The notes under the pieces are model-generated. The model made no database searches. It saw nothing but the letters and a program-made list of their open reading frames with translations, and had not been told where the DNA came from. The translations under genes were made by a program, and so were the position numbers. A stretch of 64,000 nucleotides of DNA from positions 62,001 through 126,000 of the forward strand of contig NZ_BBXD01000017.1 in the NCBI RefSeq assembly GCF_001570545.1, read 5' to 3'. The stretch is from Herbidospora mongoliensis. GTDB taxonomy: Bacteria; Actinomycetota; Actinomycetes; Streptosporangiales; Streptosporangiaceae. Position 1 is the first letter of the stretch. Each line of letters begins with the position of its first letter. Positions 40,812-49,676 of this stretch are shown piece by piece.

Positions 40812-41507
40812 ATGACCGACGCCATCGTCATCCAGGGCCTGCGCAAGGCCTACCGGCACATCCTCGCCGTCGACGGCCTCAGCCTGGCGGTCCCCCAGGG
40901 GCAGCACCTCGCCCTGCTCGGCCCCAACGGCGCGGGCAAGACCACCACCATCAACGTGCTGCTCGGGCTGCGCCCGCCCGACACCGGCAGCGCCACCCTC
41001 TTCGGGCAGAATCCCCGTTCCGCGCTGAACGCCGGGCTCATCGGGGTCATGCAGCAGGAGATCGGGCTGCCGCCCCGCGTCACCGTCCGCGAGCTGATCC
41101 GCTTCGCCCGCGCCGTCTTCCCCACCCCCCTCCCCTACGCCGAGATCGTCACCCAGACCGGCCTCAGCGGCCTGGACAAACAGCGGGTCGACCAACTGTC
41201 GGGCGGCCAGCGCCAGCGGGTGCGGTTCGCCATGGCCCTGGCCGGCGACCCGAAGCTCCTGGTACTCGACGAACCCACCGCCGGCCTCGACGTCGAGGCC
41301 CGCCGCGAGTTCTGGGACGGCCTGTCGGCCGCCGGACGCACAGTCGTCTTCTCCACCCACTACCTCGACGAGGCCGACCGCTTCGCCGACCGCATCGTCG
41401 TCATGAACCACGGCCGGATCGTGGCCGACGGAACGGGCGAGGACATCAAGAAGGGCGGCGACCTGGAAGACGCCTTCCTCGCCTTGGTCTCCGGAAAGCT
41501 CGCCTGA
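40812..41507 (+). CDS. ABC-2 exporter ATPase
   Basis: The 231-residue product has Walker A LLGPNGAGKTTTINVLL, signature LSGGQRQRVRFAMAL, Walker B LLVLDEPTAGLD and FSTHYLDEADRFADRIV. It starts at ATG 40812 (MTDAIVIQGLRKAY). It is the energy unit of an exporter with the permease at 41772, and the operon ends with a two-component system. The 219 bp upstream (40593-40811) contain an AT-rich promoter-like patch at 40672-40750 and no gene. A 264-bp spacer (41508-41771) separates it from the permease; one frame is open through it but lacks a start. Confidence 0.92.
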   Translation: MTDAIVIQGLRKAYRHILAVDGLSLAVPQGQHLALLGPNGAGKTTTINVLLGLRPPDTGSATLFGQNPRSALNAGLIGVMQQEIGLPPRVTVRELIRFARAVFPTPLPYAEIVTQTGLSGLDKQRVDQLSGGQRQRVRFAMALAGDPKLLVLDEPTAGLDVEARREFWDGLSAAGRTVVFSTHYLDEADRFADRIVVMNHGRIVADGTGEDIKKGGDLEDAFLALVSGKLA

Positions 41508-41771
41508 CCGCGCGACTGCAAACGGGCGACTTGAAAACGCTCTCGATTCGGTCCAGAAGACCGGTCTGACGGCCGATACCGCAGCGCACCTGAACGAGGC
41601 GTCGGGACGACTCGGAAGACGCCCTGTCCTGGCTTTCAGAAAAGCCGGCCTGACCGCCGCCCGCCCGAATCGCCCCGCACCCGGACCCGCCTCAGCTCGC
41701 CGTCGCGGCGGACTCGTCTGCGGCGTCTCCCCAAGAATCCGTGCTCGCCGTCGTACATCCAGGAGAATCCT

Positions 41772-42506
41772 GTGACCGCCTATATCCGCCTCGAAGTTCG
41801 CAAGATGCTGCGTGACCACGGCTTCATCGTCATGAGCCTCACTCTGCCCGTCGTGCTGTATCTGCTGTTCAGCAACCTCGCCCTCGGCGCCACGACCGTT
41901 GAGGCCAAGGCGGCCGCCGCGGCGTGGAGCATGGTGGGCATGGCCGCCTACGGTGCGCTCGGGGCGGCGTTCAGCAACGGCACCGGGACCAGTGAGGACA
42001 AGGCGCTCGGGTGGCTGGCGCAGCTCGCCGTGCTGCCCATCGCGCCCTGGCGGATCATCGCGGGGAAGGCCGCCACCGGGGCGATCATCGTGGTGCCGTC
42101 GATCCTGCTCGTCCTCACCGCCGGGGGGCTGGTCAACGGGGTGCCGCTGACGCCGTTCGAGTGGGTCGCGGTCACCCTGCTGCTGTGGATCGGCACGATT
42201 CCGTTCAGTCTGTTCGCGCTCGGCACCGCCTACCTGCTGAGCCCGCAGAACGCCGCCGCGGTCAACCTCGCCGGATATATCAGCCTGTCGATCGTCGGCG
42301 GGCTGTGGTTCCCGGCCGCCAACTTCCCCGGGTGGCTGCAGACCATCAGCGAGTGGAGTCCGGTGGCGGCGTACGCGCACCTGCCCTGGGCCGTGCTCTT
42401 CGGCGAGCCCGTCTCGCTGCGGTCGCTGCTTACTCTGCTGGGGTGGACCGCCGTCTTCACCCTTTACGCTTTGTACGGCTTTCGCCGTGCCGGGAGGACC
42501 TCATGA
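41772..42506 (+). CDS. ABC-2 type permease
   Basis: The 244-residue product has six hydrophobic segments and ABC-2 features (RLEVRKMLRDHGFIVMSLTLPVVLYLLFSNLALG, DKALGWLAQLAVLPIAPWRIIAGK, LSIVGGLWFPAANFPGWLQTISEWSPVAAY). The start is GTG 41772 with AGGAGAA upstream. Its stop overlaps the kinase start (ATGA). It pairs with the ATPase at 40812-41507. Operons of this layout (ATPase, ABC-2 permease, DesK/DesR) export peptides or lipids, or detoxify. Confidence 0.92.
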   Translation: MTAYIRLEVRKMLRDHGFIVMSLTLPVVLYLLFSNLALGATTVEAKAAAAAWSMVGMAAYGALGAAFSNGTGTSEDKALGWLAQLAVLPIAPWRIIAGKAATGAIIVVPSILLVLTAGGLVNGVPLTPFEWVAVTLLLWIGTIPFSLFALGTAYLLSPQNAAAVNLAGYISLSIVGGLWFPAANFPGWLQTISEWSPVAAYAHLPWAVLFGEPVSLRSLLTLLGWTAVFTLYALYGFRRAGRTS

Positions 42507-43540
42507 GATCGAATTCAGGCGGATTCACCGTCTGGGTTCTCCTCATGGCCTTCCCCGTCCTCGAGACCGTCGCCGAGCCCCGGGTGACGGCCTGGGTCGC
42601 CCTCGCCGTGATCGCCGTCCTCTACGTGTGGACCGTGCGGACCCGGACCTACCTGGGGCTGGCCCTGCTCACCCTCGCCACCGCCGCAGGCACGCTCGCC
42701 TTCGGCGGGGCCTGGACGTTCACGCTGACGATGACGGCCGTCGCCACCGGCGGCATCGTCAGGAAGCTTCCCGGGATCCTGCTGCTGCTCCCGCTCACCG
42801 CGGTCGCCGTCGTGGCGAGTCTGCGGATGGAGGTCGGCGGCCTGCTCGTCGGCTTCTCGGCCTGGGGGGTGTTCGTGGCCGGGCTGGTGCCGTGGATCAT
42901 CGTGCAGCTGTGGGACACCATCGCCGAGCTCCAGGCCACCCGGAAGGAGCTCGCCCGGGTCGCCGTCTCCGAGGAGCGCCTGCGGTTCTCCCGTGACCTG
43001 CACGATCTGCTGGGCCACACGCTGTCGGTCATGGTGGTCAAGGCCGAGGTCGTCCGGCGCCTGGCGCCCCGCGACGGCGAGGCCGCCGCCAAGCAGGCCG
43101 CCGACATCGAGGAGATCGGGCGCCAGGCCCTCACCCAGGTCAGAGCGGCCGTGACGGGCTACCGGGGCAGAGGGCTCAAAGCGGAGCTCCAGGCGGCACG
43201 TGACGCCCTGGACACGGCGGGCATCGCCCTGACCGTCACGGCCGACGAGAACGAACTCCCGCCGGAGACCGACGCCCTGCTCGGCTGGGCGGTCCGCGAA
43301 GGTGTGACCAATGTCATCCGGCACAGCGCCGCCCAGAAGTGCGGCGTCACCCTCCGGCTCGGCGACCCGACCGAGCTGGAGATCACCGACGACGGCGTCG
43401 GCGCCGAGACGACCACGGGCAACGGCCTCGGCGGCCTGCGCGAACGCGTGGAGGCCGCCGGTGGGAGCCTGACCGCCGGGAACCTCCCCGGTGGCGGGTT
43501 CCGACTGGCCGTGACCACCCCTGAAGGAACACTCCCGTGA
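42503..43540 (+). CDS. DesK-like sensor histidine kinase
   Basis: The 345-residue product has four to six membrane helices in residues 8-140 with very short loops. A HisKA_3 domain follows with the phospho-acceptor in RDLHDLLGHTLSVMVVKAEVV, and a GHKL domain (REGVTNVIRHSAAQKC; GNGLGGLRERVEAAGG). This is the DesK layout, sensing the membrane itself or its lipids. Coupled to permease and regulator by overlapping start and stop codons. Confidence 0.92.
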   Translation: MRSNSGGFTVWVLLMAFPVLETVAEPRVTAWVALAVIAVLYVWTVRTRTYLGLALLTLATAAGTLAFGGAWTFTLTMTAVATGGIVRKLPGILLLLPLTAVAVVASLRMEVGGLLVGFSAWGVFVAGLVPWIIVQLWDTIAELQATRKELARVAVSEERLRFSRDLHDLLGHTLSVMVVKAEVVRRLAPRDGEAAAKQAADIEEIGRQALTQVRAAVTGYRGRGLKAELQAARDALDTAGIALTVTADENELPPETDALLGWAVREGVTNVIRHSAAQKCGVTLRLGDPTELEITDDGVGAETTTGNGLGGLRERVEAAGGSLTAGNLPGGGFRLAVTTPEGTLP

Positions 43541-44142
43541 TTCGCGTGCTGCTCGCCGAAGACCAGGGCATGATGCGCGGCGCCCTGGCCCTGCTCCTCG
43601 GGCTGGAGGCCGACATCGAGGTCGTCGCCCAGGTCGGCGACGGGACCCAGGTCGTGCCGGCCGCTCTGGAGGCACGGCCCGACGTCGCCCTGCTCGACAT
43701 CGAGATGCCCGGACGCAGCGGTCTGGACGCCGCCGCCGACCTCCGCGAGCGGCTGCCCGCCTGCCGGGTGCTGATCCTCACCACGTTCGGCCGGCCCGGC
43801 TACCTGCGCCGCGCCATGGACGCCGGCGCGCGTGGCTTCCTCGTCAAGGACGCGCCCGTCGAGGACCTCGCCGACGCCATCCGCCGCGTGCTGCGCGGCG
43901 AACGGGTCGTCGACCCCGCCCTGGCCGCCGCCGCCCTGTCGGCCGGGCCGAGCCCGCTCACCGAGCGGGAGCGGGAGATCCTGGCCATCGCCGGGGACGG
44001 CGCCACCATCGCCGACCTGGCCGCGCGGCTGCACCTGTCGGAGAGCACGGTGCGCAACTACCTGTCGTCTGCGATCGGCAAGACCGGCACCCGCAACCGC
44101 GTCGAGGCCGCCGGGGTGGCCCGGCAGCACGGCTGGCTCTAG
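43537..44142 (+). CDS. DesR-like response regulator (NarL family)
   Basis: The 201-residue product starts at GTG 43537, overlapping the kinase stop. The receiver has the acidic pair AEDQ, phospho-Asp in VALLDIEMPGRSG, Thr in ILTTFG and Lys in FLVKDAP. The LuxR-type helix-turn-helix lies at about 138-198 (LTEREREILAIAGDGATIADLAARLHLSESTVRNYLSSAIGKTG). It probably controls its own transporter operon. Its TAG stop shares the palindrome CTAG with the stop of the convergent SGNH hydrolase gene. Confidence 0.93.
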   Translation: MIRVLLAEDQGMMRGALALLLGLEADIEVVAQVGDGTQVVPAALEARPDVALLDIEMPGRSGLDAAADLRERLPACRVLILTTFGRPGYLRRAMDAGARGFLVKDAPVEDLADAIRRVLRGERVVDPALAAAALSAGPSPLTEREREILAIAGDGATIADLAARLHLSESTVRNYLSSAIGKTGTRNRVEAAGVARQHGWL

Positions 44143-44948
44143 ACCGGCACCTCCGAGGTCTGGAAGGAGAGCCGGGCGATCGTGCGCTGGCCCTCGGCGT
44201 TCGGGTGGAAGTAGTCCCACTTGCTCACCATCGACAGGGTGAACGGGAAGCGGAACACCTCGCCGTTGTCGTAGCGGCAGTTCGCGCCGTAGGCGACGCA
44301 CGCCTTGGCCATCTCGTTGTTGTACGCGACCACGCGGGCCCGGACCCGGTCGCGGCGGTCCTCGTCCTTCTGGGCGGTCGAGGTCGGGTTGGCCAGCATC
44401 GTCTGGCAGATCCGCGCGATGCCCCAGAACGCGCGGGCGATCGCGTTGCTCTTGCCGACCCGCCACAGGCGCTTCAGGTCGGGGATGCTGACGATGCGCA
44501 CCTGCGCACCCGTCGGTGCCAGCTTGGCCAGCGCCGCGTCGACCCGGGCCCGGTAGGTGGCCACCGGGGTCATCTGCTGCTCGGTACGCACGCACGCGTC
44601 CTGAGCGCCGATGAGGATCGTCACGTAGTTGGCCTTGGCCTTGATGGCCTCTTCCGTCTGCTCCATCAGGTCTTCGCTCGTCGCGCCGTTGTAGGCGAAG
44701 TTGCGGTTGCGGCCCTTCACGTCCGCCCCGTCGGCCAGCAGGCGCAGGTAGTGGCTGTCGACCTCTTTGTGGTCGCCGGCCGACCACGAGCGTGACGTGC
44801 ACGCGACGTACCAACCGCAGGCGTTGAAGCCCGCGCTGATCGAATCGCCGAGCGCCGCCATGGTGATGGGCTGGGCGGTCGCGTGGACCGTTCCAGGCCA
44901 CAGGAGCAGCGCGGCGGCCGCGACCACCGGCGTGATCTTCTTGATCAT
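44139..44948 (-). CDS. Secreted SGNH/GDSL hydrolase
   Basis: The 269-residue product has a signal peptide (about 1-26, ending VHATA). The SGNH blocks are ALGDSISAGF (nucleophile Ser), AYNGATSEDL, ILIGAQDACV (block III with Gly/Gln-Asp in place of the usual Gly-x-Asn) and YFHPNAEGQRTIA (Asp/His of the triad). Four to six cysteines suggest disulfides, as in Streptomyces SGNH lipases. It is an esterase or lipase of unknown substrate. ATG 44948 is preferred over GTG 44954 because GGAGG lies at proper spacing. Confidence 0.88.
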   Translation of the reverse strand: MIKKITPVVAAAALLLWPGTVHATAQPITMAALGDSISAGFNACGWYVACTSRSWSAGDHKEVDSHYLRLLADGADVKGRNRNFAYNGATSEDLMEQTEEAIKAKANYVTILIGAQDACVRTEQQMTPVATYRARVDAALAKLAPTGAQVRIVSIPDLKRLWRVGKSNAIARAFWGIARICQTMLANPTSTAQKDEDRRDRVRARVVAYNNEMAKACVAYGANCRYDNGEVFRFPFTLSMVSKWDYFHPNAEGQRTIARLSFQTSEVPV

Positions 44949-45113
44949 GGACACCTCCGGGAGCCAAAGGTAGAGATCACGAACGGCCAGGCTCTATTAC
45001 CAGGGCGGCAGGCGTCTCTTCCCTGACCAAGCTGCTATCGGGCCTTGACACACCCGTACGGCGAAAGGTGCCCCAATGTCGAACACGTTCAGTTTCTGCG
45101 TAAAGTGGGTGAG

Positions 45114-46322
45114 GTGAGCGTCGCCCTCGGACTCCATCCCCCGCTCGTGGTTCGCACGGTCCCGGTACGCGACCCCGGTGACCTCATCTCCCTGCTCCCA
45201 GGCCCGGCCTCCTATTCGTGGGTGCACCACGGCGACGGCATGGTGGCCTGGGGCGAGGCGCTGCGGGTGACGATACCGCCGGGCCCCGGCCGGTTCGCCT
45301 GGGCCCGCGAGTGGCTGGCCACCGCCTTCGGCCACGCCGACATCGACGATCGGGTCGGCCGCCCCGGCTCCGGACCGGTCGCCTTCGGCAGCTTCACCTT
45401 CGACCCCGCCTCGGCGGGGTCGGTTCTCGTCGTGCCCCGGGTCGTGGTCGCCCGCCGCGACGGCCAGGCCTGGCTGACCACCGTCGGTGAGGAGAACCTC
45501 GGGCTGGTCACGCCCGCCACGCCGCCCGGCCGGATCCGCTACTCCGACGGCGCGCTCACCGCGCCCGGCTGGGAGCACGCCGTCGCGACCGCGGTGAAAC
45601 ACATCACATCGGGAGGGCTGGAGAAGGTCGTCCTGGCCCGGGATCTCATCGCGACCGCCGACGCCGACATCGACCCGCGCGTCCCGCTGGCCCGCCTCGC
45701 GGCGCGCTACCCCGAGTGCTACACCTTCTCCGTCGGCGGCCTCATCGGCGCCACCCCCGAACTGCTCGTGCGGCACACCGGGCGGGCCATCGAGTCGCTC
45801 GTGCTGGCCGGCACCATCCCCAGCGGCGCCGACCCGGCGACGCTGTTCGACTCCCCCAAAGACCGCTACGAGCACACCTGCGCGGTCGCTTCGGTGGAGG
45901 CGGCGCTGAAGCCGTTGTGCGCGGAACTCGACGTGCCGGCCGAACCCGAACTCCTCTCCCTGCCCAACGTGCAGCACCTCGCCAGCCGGGTCACCGGCAA
46001 GCTGGGCGACGGCGCGTCGGTCCTCGACGTCGTGGCCGCCCTCCACCCCACGGCGGCCGTCGGCGGAACGCCGACCTCGACGGCGATCGGGCTGATCCCC
46101 GAACTGGAGAACATGGACCGCGGCGGCTACGCCGGACCGGTCGGCTGGATCGACGCCCGGGGCGACGGCGAATGGGGCATCGCGCTGCGCTGCGCCCAAC
46201 TCGACGGGCGCCGTGCCCGCCTTTTCGCAGGTTGCGGCATCATGGGCGGATCCGACCCCGCGGCTGAACTCGCCGAGGCCCAGTCGAAGTTCCGCGCCAT
46301 GCAATACGCCCTGGAGGGCTGA
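45114..46322 (+). CDS. menF: Isochorismate synthase MenF
   Basis: The 402-residue product converts chorismate to isochorismate, the first step of the menaquinone branch. Chorismate-binding features: KVVLARDLIATAD, ATPELLVRHTGRAIESLVLAGTIPSG, SPKDRYEHTCAVASVEAAL, LHPTAAVGGTPTSTAIGLIPELE and GPVGWIDARGDGEWGIALRCAQLDG. GTG 45114 (MSVALGLHPPLVVRTVPV) is taken as the start; GTG 45105 is close and in frame. MenD, MenC and MenE lie 9-14 kb away, so the pathway is split; menaquinone assignment over a siderophore role rests on their presence. Confidence 0.9.
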   Translation: MSVALGLHPPLVVRTVPVRDPGDLISLLPGPASYSWVHHGDGMVAWGEALRVTIPPGPGRFAWAREWLATAFGHADIDDRVGRPGSGPVAFGSFTFDPASAGSVLVVPRVVVARRDGQAWLTTVGEENLGLVTPATPPGRIRYSDGALTAPGWEHAVATAVKHITSGGLEKVVLARDLIATADADIDPRVPLARLAARYPECYTFSVGGLIGATPELLVRHTGRAIESLVLAGTIPSGADPATLFDSPKDRYEHTCAVASVEAALKPLCAELDVPAEPELLSLPNVQHLASRVTGKLGDGASVLDVVAALHPTAAVGGTPTSTAIGLIPELENMDRGGYAGPVGWIDARGDGEWGIALRCAQLDGRRARLFAGCGIMGGSDPAAELAEAQSKFRAMQYALEG

Positions 46323-46326
46323 CGCC

Positions 46327-46428
46327 GTGTCCCTGCTTCTCGTTTTCACGGGACCGATTTCGGTGAGCGTCGACGTCGACGAAGAACGGAACGCGGGCGA
46401 CGTCGTCCTGCGGTTCGACCCCCGTTGA
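46327..46428 (+). CDS. Possible 33-residue small protein after menF
   Basis: GTG 46327 starts four bases after the menF stop, with GGAGGG nine bases upstream, and reads 33 codons (SLLLVFTGPISVSVDVDEERNAGDVVLRFDPR) to TGA 46428. The same CTGGAGGGCTG block recurs before the next gene. It may be a small protein, or a decayed duplicate of a translation-start region. No known family. Confidence 0.35.
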   Translation: MSLLLVFTGPISVSVDVDEERNAGDVVLRFDPR

Positions 46429-46471
46429 GCATCTGCCGAAAGCCATAGCACCACCCCTGGAGGGCTGCCCC

Positions 46472-47656
46472 CTGATCTCCCCCGCCGATCGCCGTGCCCG
46501 GGTCGCGGTCGCGCTGTTGTTCCTCACCAACGGCGCGATCTTCACCAACCTGATGCCGCGATACCCCGCCATCATCGAGTCACTCGAACTCTCCAACGCC
46601 CAATTCGGGCTGGCGGTCGCGGCCGTCCCCGCGGGGTCGCTCGCCTCGGGGCTGCTGGCGGGCATTCTCATCAGGCGGCTCAGGTCCTCCCGGGTCGCCG
46701 TCGGCGGCATGGTGCTCACCGGTGGGGTCGTCCTGCTGGCCGGGCTCGCGCCGAGCTGGGCGCTGTTCGCGGCGGCGCTGTTCGTCGTGGGCGCGCTCGA
46801 CTCGGTCATCGACGTCGCGCAGAACACCCACGGGCTCCGTGTGCAACGGCTCTACGGGCGCTCGATCATCAACTCCTTCCACGCCATCTGGAGCCTCGGC
46901 GCCGTCATCGGCGGGCTCATGGGCGGCGGCGCCGCCGCGCTCGGCATGTCGCTCGGGCTGCACCTCAGCATCTCGGCGGTGACGTTCATCATCGTCAACC
47001 TGGTCGCCTACCGGTTCCTGCTCCCCGGGCCGGAGCCCCAGGAGGTCATCGAGGCGCCTGCCGCCGACGGGCCCGCCGTGCCGGTCAAGACGGTCGCCTA
47101 CGGCGCGCTCGCGCTGCTGGCGATCATCGCGATCTGCGGCGCCACCGTCGAGGACGCCGGTGGCACCTGGGCCGCCGTCTACCTGTCGGGATCGCTCGGG
47201 GCCGCGCCCGGCATCGCGGCGTTCGGCCTGGTCGCCGTCGTGGGCGCGCAGTTCGTGGGGCGCGCGCTGGGCGATCGTTTCGTCGATCGGTACGGTCAGC
47301 GCGCCGTCGCCCGGGTCGGCGGGCTGCTCATCGCGGTGGGCATCGGGCTCGCGCTGGCCTTCCCGAGCGTGCCCGGCACCATCGCCGGGTTCGGCCTGGC
47401 CGGGTTCGGCAGCGCCACGCTCATCCCCGGCGCCATGCACACCGCCGACCAGCTCCCCGGCTTCCGGCCGGGCACCGGGCTGACCCTGCTGTCGTGGCTG
47501 CTGCGGGCCGGGTTCCTGCTCACCCCGCCGCTGGTCGGGCTGATCGCCGACGCGAGTTCGCTCCGGCTCGGGCTGCTGCTGGTGCCGGTCGCCGGGATCA
47601 TCGTGATCTTCTGCTCAGGCGTCTTCAGCCCGCACGAACAGCGTGCCGCCGGCTGA
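46472..47656 (+). CDS. Major facilitator superfamily transporter
   Basis: The 394-residue product has 12 predicted membrane helices, arranged as two sets of six around a cytoplasmic loop near residues 185-215 (GPEPQEVIEAPAADGP). The family resembles YfkF/YbjJ-type carriers (AVALLFLTNGAIFTNLMPRYPAII, DVAQNTHGLRVQRLYGRSIINSFHAIWSLGAVIGGLMGG). The start appears to be CTG 46472: GGAGGG is seven bases upstream, and only this start gives the whole first helix. TTG 46517 would cut into helix 1. Substrate unknown. Its 3' end overlaps the convergent IMPACT-family gene by 42 bases. Confidence 0.85.
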   Translation: MISPADRRARVAVALLFLTNGAIFTNLMPRYPAIIESLELSNAQFGLAVAAVPAGSLASGLLAGILIRRLRSSRVAVGGMVLTGGVVLLAGLAPSWALFAAALFVVGALDSVIDVAQNTHGLRVQRLYGRSIINSFHAIWSLGAVIGGLMGGGAAALGMSLGLHLSISAVTFIIVNLVAYRFLLPGPEPQEVIEAPAADGPAVPVKTVAYGALALLAIIAICGATVEDAGGTWAAVYLSGSLGAAPGIAAFGLVAVVGAQFVGRALGDRFVDRYGQRAVARVGGLLIAVGIGLALAFPSVPGTIAGFGLAGFGSATLIPGAMHTADQLPGFRPGTGLTLLSWLLRAGFLLTPPLVGLIADASSLRLGLLLVPVAGIIVIFCSGVFSPHEQRAAG

Positions 47657-48229
47657 CGCCCGCGCCCGGCCCGCCGTCGCGGTGGCCAGCCACTCCTCGA
47701 ACGCGCCGAGGTCGGTCACCGCGACGTCGAAGGCCACCGCTGATCCGTAGGTGACCTCGCGGACGTCGTACCGAACCCTCAGGTCGTTCTCCAACCGCCC
47801 CGCGTGCGCGTGGTCGATCGACACCGTCACCAGGTGGGCCTCGACCATCGTGACCGGCGTGACCCTGTCGAGGGTCTCCCCCACCGCGCCGCCGTAGGCC
47901 CGCACGAGACCGCCGGCACCCAGCAGGATGCCGCCGAAGTAGCGCGTCACCACGGTCACCACGTCGGCGTAGCCGCGCTTGAGCAGCACGTCGAGCATGG
48001 GCGTTCCCGCGGTGCCGCCGGGTTCGCCGTCGTCGTCGGAGCGGCGCACCTCGGTGCCGATCACGTAGGCGGTGCAGTTGTGGGAGGCGTCGGCGTAGAG
48101 CGCGCGGTGGGCCGTGATGAACTCGCGGGCGGCCTGCTCCGAGGGGGCGGGCGCGACGGCGCAGACGAACCGGGACCGCCGCACCTCCGTCTCGTGCTCG
48201 ACCACGTCGTCGAGGGTTTTGTACGGCAC
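47615..48229 (-). CDS. IMPACT/YigZ-family protein
   Basis: The 204-residue product has the UPF0029 N-terminal domain (RRSRFVCAVAPAPSEQAAREFITAHRALYADASHNCTAYVIG, DDDGEPGGTAGTPMLDVL, VVTVVTRYFGGILLGAGGLVRAYGGAV) and the DUF1949-type C-terminal domain. The family is related to eukaryotic IMPACT and may bind ribosomes or nucleic acid; its bacterial role is unclear. The start is GTG 48229. The 190 bp upstream to 48422 contain no gene. Confidence 0.9.
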   Translation of the reverse strand: MPYKTLDDVVEHETEVRRSRFVCAVAPAPSEQAAREFITAHRALYADASHNCTAYVIGTEVRRSDDDGEPGGTAGTPMLDVLLKRGYADVVTVVTRYFGGILLGAGGLVRAYGGAVGETLDRVTPVTMVEAHLVTVSIDHAHAGRLENDLRVRYDVREVTYGSAVAFDVAVTDLGAFEEWLATATAGRARASAGGTLFVRAEDA

Positions 48230-48422
48230 CGCGCCAGGTTATCCAACTTCATGAAGGCAGCTCCAACGCCTACAGCGAGCCGCAGACCCACCGGTTGAGG
48301 GAGGGGCCCTCATCTCCGCGAAGCCTGCCGCCTTTCTTGGAGCAGGGCCCCTGTGGCGAGGCGGCCCCCGCCATCGCGCCCGGCGGATACCGTCGCCAGA
48401 ATGACTCCGGGAGGTGCTGACC

Positions 48423-48722
48423 ATGGGCAAGCTGATACGCGACGGGATCCCCGGCATCATCCGCCGAAACGGCGGAGACCCGCAGGTCTCCGTGCTCGGC
48501 GACGACGCCTACCGGGAGGCTCTCCAGGCCAAACTGGCGGAGGAGGCCGGCGAACTCGCCGAGGCCACCGGGGAGGAGGTCGCCGAAGAACTCGCCGACC
48601 TCCTTGAGGTGCTCCGGGCCATCGCCGACGTCCATGGGCACTCATGGCAGCACGTCGAGCGAGTCGCGGAGGCGAAACGCGCTCAGCGTGGCGCCTTCGC
48701 CGAACGGCTCTACCTTCATTGA
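48423..48722 (+). CDS. MazG-like nucleotide pyrophosphohydrolase
   Basis: The 99-residue product has KLIRDGIPGIIRRNGGDPQV, LAEEAGELAEA (ExxE metal site) and EELADLLEVLRAIADVHG (ExxxD), the helical NTP-PPase motif set seen in PRA-PH and MazG-like enzymes. It probably cleans modified nucleotides. ATG 48423 has GGGAGGTG upstream at good spacing; GTG 48414 would use up that signal. Its end overlaps the convergent hydrolase gene by seven bases. Confidence 0.85.
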   Translation: MGKLIRDGIPGIIRRNGGDPQVSVLGDDAYREALQAKLAEEAGELAEATGEEVAEELADLLEVLRAIADVHGHSWQHVERVAEAKRAQRGAFAERLYLH

Positions 48723-49570
48723 GATCCGGTCTGGACGAACTCGGCGATCGCGCGGGTGAACTCCTCGGGCTGTTCGAGATGGCCCATGTGGCCGCTGTCC
48801 TCCAGCACTGCCAGACGGGAGCCGGGGATGATCCCGTGGGCGAGGCGTGCCCAGCGCGTGCCGCCGAAGAAGTCGTGCACCCCGGAGATGATCAGCGTGG
48901 GGACGGCGAGGGAGCGGAGTTCCTCGCGCACGTCGAACGGCGCGGGCTCCTCGCCGCGCATCGGGTCGATCCACGCGGTGAGGGCAGCGCGCATCGGTTC
49001 GAGGTCCCGCTCGTGCGTCCAGTAGTCGGCGAAGTACGCCGGCAGGATCTCGCGCAGCGACGAGGTGTACGCCTGGTCGTCCTGGGCGGCCAGAGCCCGC
49101 TGGAACGCCTCGGGGATCTCGCCGGCCTCGGGGCGGTGCGGGAGGCGCTGCGGGAAGGCGGCGATGTGGGCCATCGCGTCGCCCCAGAACTCCTCTCCGG
49201 TGATCGGCGACGTGGAATAGAGGATCGCCCCGGCGACACGGTCGGGGTGGTCGAGGGCGTAGCGCTGGACGACGAAACCGCCGTGCGAGTGACCGAGCAG
49301 GAAGACGGCAGGCTCGCCCAGGTGCTCGACGACGCCATGGAGGAACCGGGCGTAGGTGTCGATCCGATAGTCGCGCGGGTCGTCCAGGCGGCCTGAGGAG
49401 CCGGTGCCGACCGGTTCGAGGTACACCATGGTCAGGTGCTCTTCCAGGGCCGGCAGCCGCAGGTACCTCCATTCGATGCCGGGGCCGCCCGAGTGCACCA
49501 CGCACACCGGGCCGGTGCCCGCGACATGGAAGACCTGGCGCACGCCGTCGATGGTGATCTCGTGAGTCAT
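48716..49570 (-). CDS. Alpha/beta hydrolase (proline-iminopeptidase-like)
   Basis: The 284-residue product has the oxyanion segment VVHSGGPGIEWRYLRLP, nucleophile elbow LLGHSHGGFVVQRYALDHP (Ser), acidic residue region TLIISGVHDFFGG and catalytic His in DSGHMGHLEQPEEF. HSGGPG resembles the HGGPG motif of proline iminopeptidases, but many relatives are esterases or lactonases. ATG 49570 has AAGGG at suitable spacing; ATG 49576 is possible. Confidence 0.88.
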   Translation of the reverse strand: MTHEITIDGVRQVFHVAGTGPVCVVHSGGPGIEWRYLRLPALEEHLTMVYLEPVGTGSSGRLDDPRDYRIDTYARFLHGVVEHLGEPAVFLLGHSHGGFVVQRYALDHPDRVAGAILYSTSPITGEEFWGDAMAHIAAFPQRLPHRPEAGEIPEAFQRALAAQDDQAYTSSLREILPAYFADYWTHERDLEPMRAALTAWIDPMRGEEPAPFDVREELRSLAVPTLIISGVHDFFGGTRWARLAHGIIPGSRLAVLEDSGHMGHLEQPEEFTRAIAEFVQTGSQ

Positions 49571-49676
49571 CGTCATCCCTTACGTTCCGTGCCGGGCCCG
49601 GAGCGGGCCAGGCTGACGTGAACGGGATGCGGCGGCGAAAGGAGAAGTTCGGTCGTGTACGTGTGGCTTACGTCAC

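Noticed and set aside
42011-42502. Extended 509-residue version of the DesK-like kinase, and a 548-residue minus-strand frame at 40734-42380
   Set aside because: Both are shadow frames of the ABC ATPase and permease; the kinase begins at ATG 42503 coupled to the permease stop.
44997-46454. 485-residue Gly-rich minus-strand frame
   Set aside because: It is antisense to menF, which has all chorismate-binding motifs and proper codon bias.
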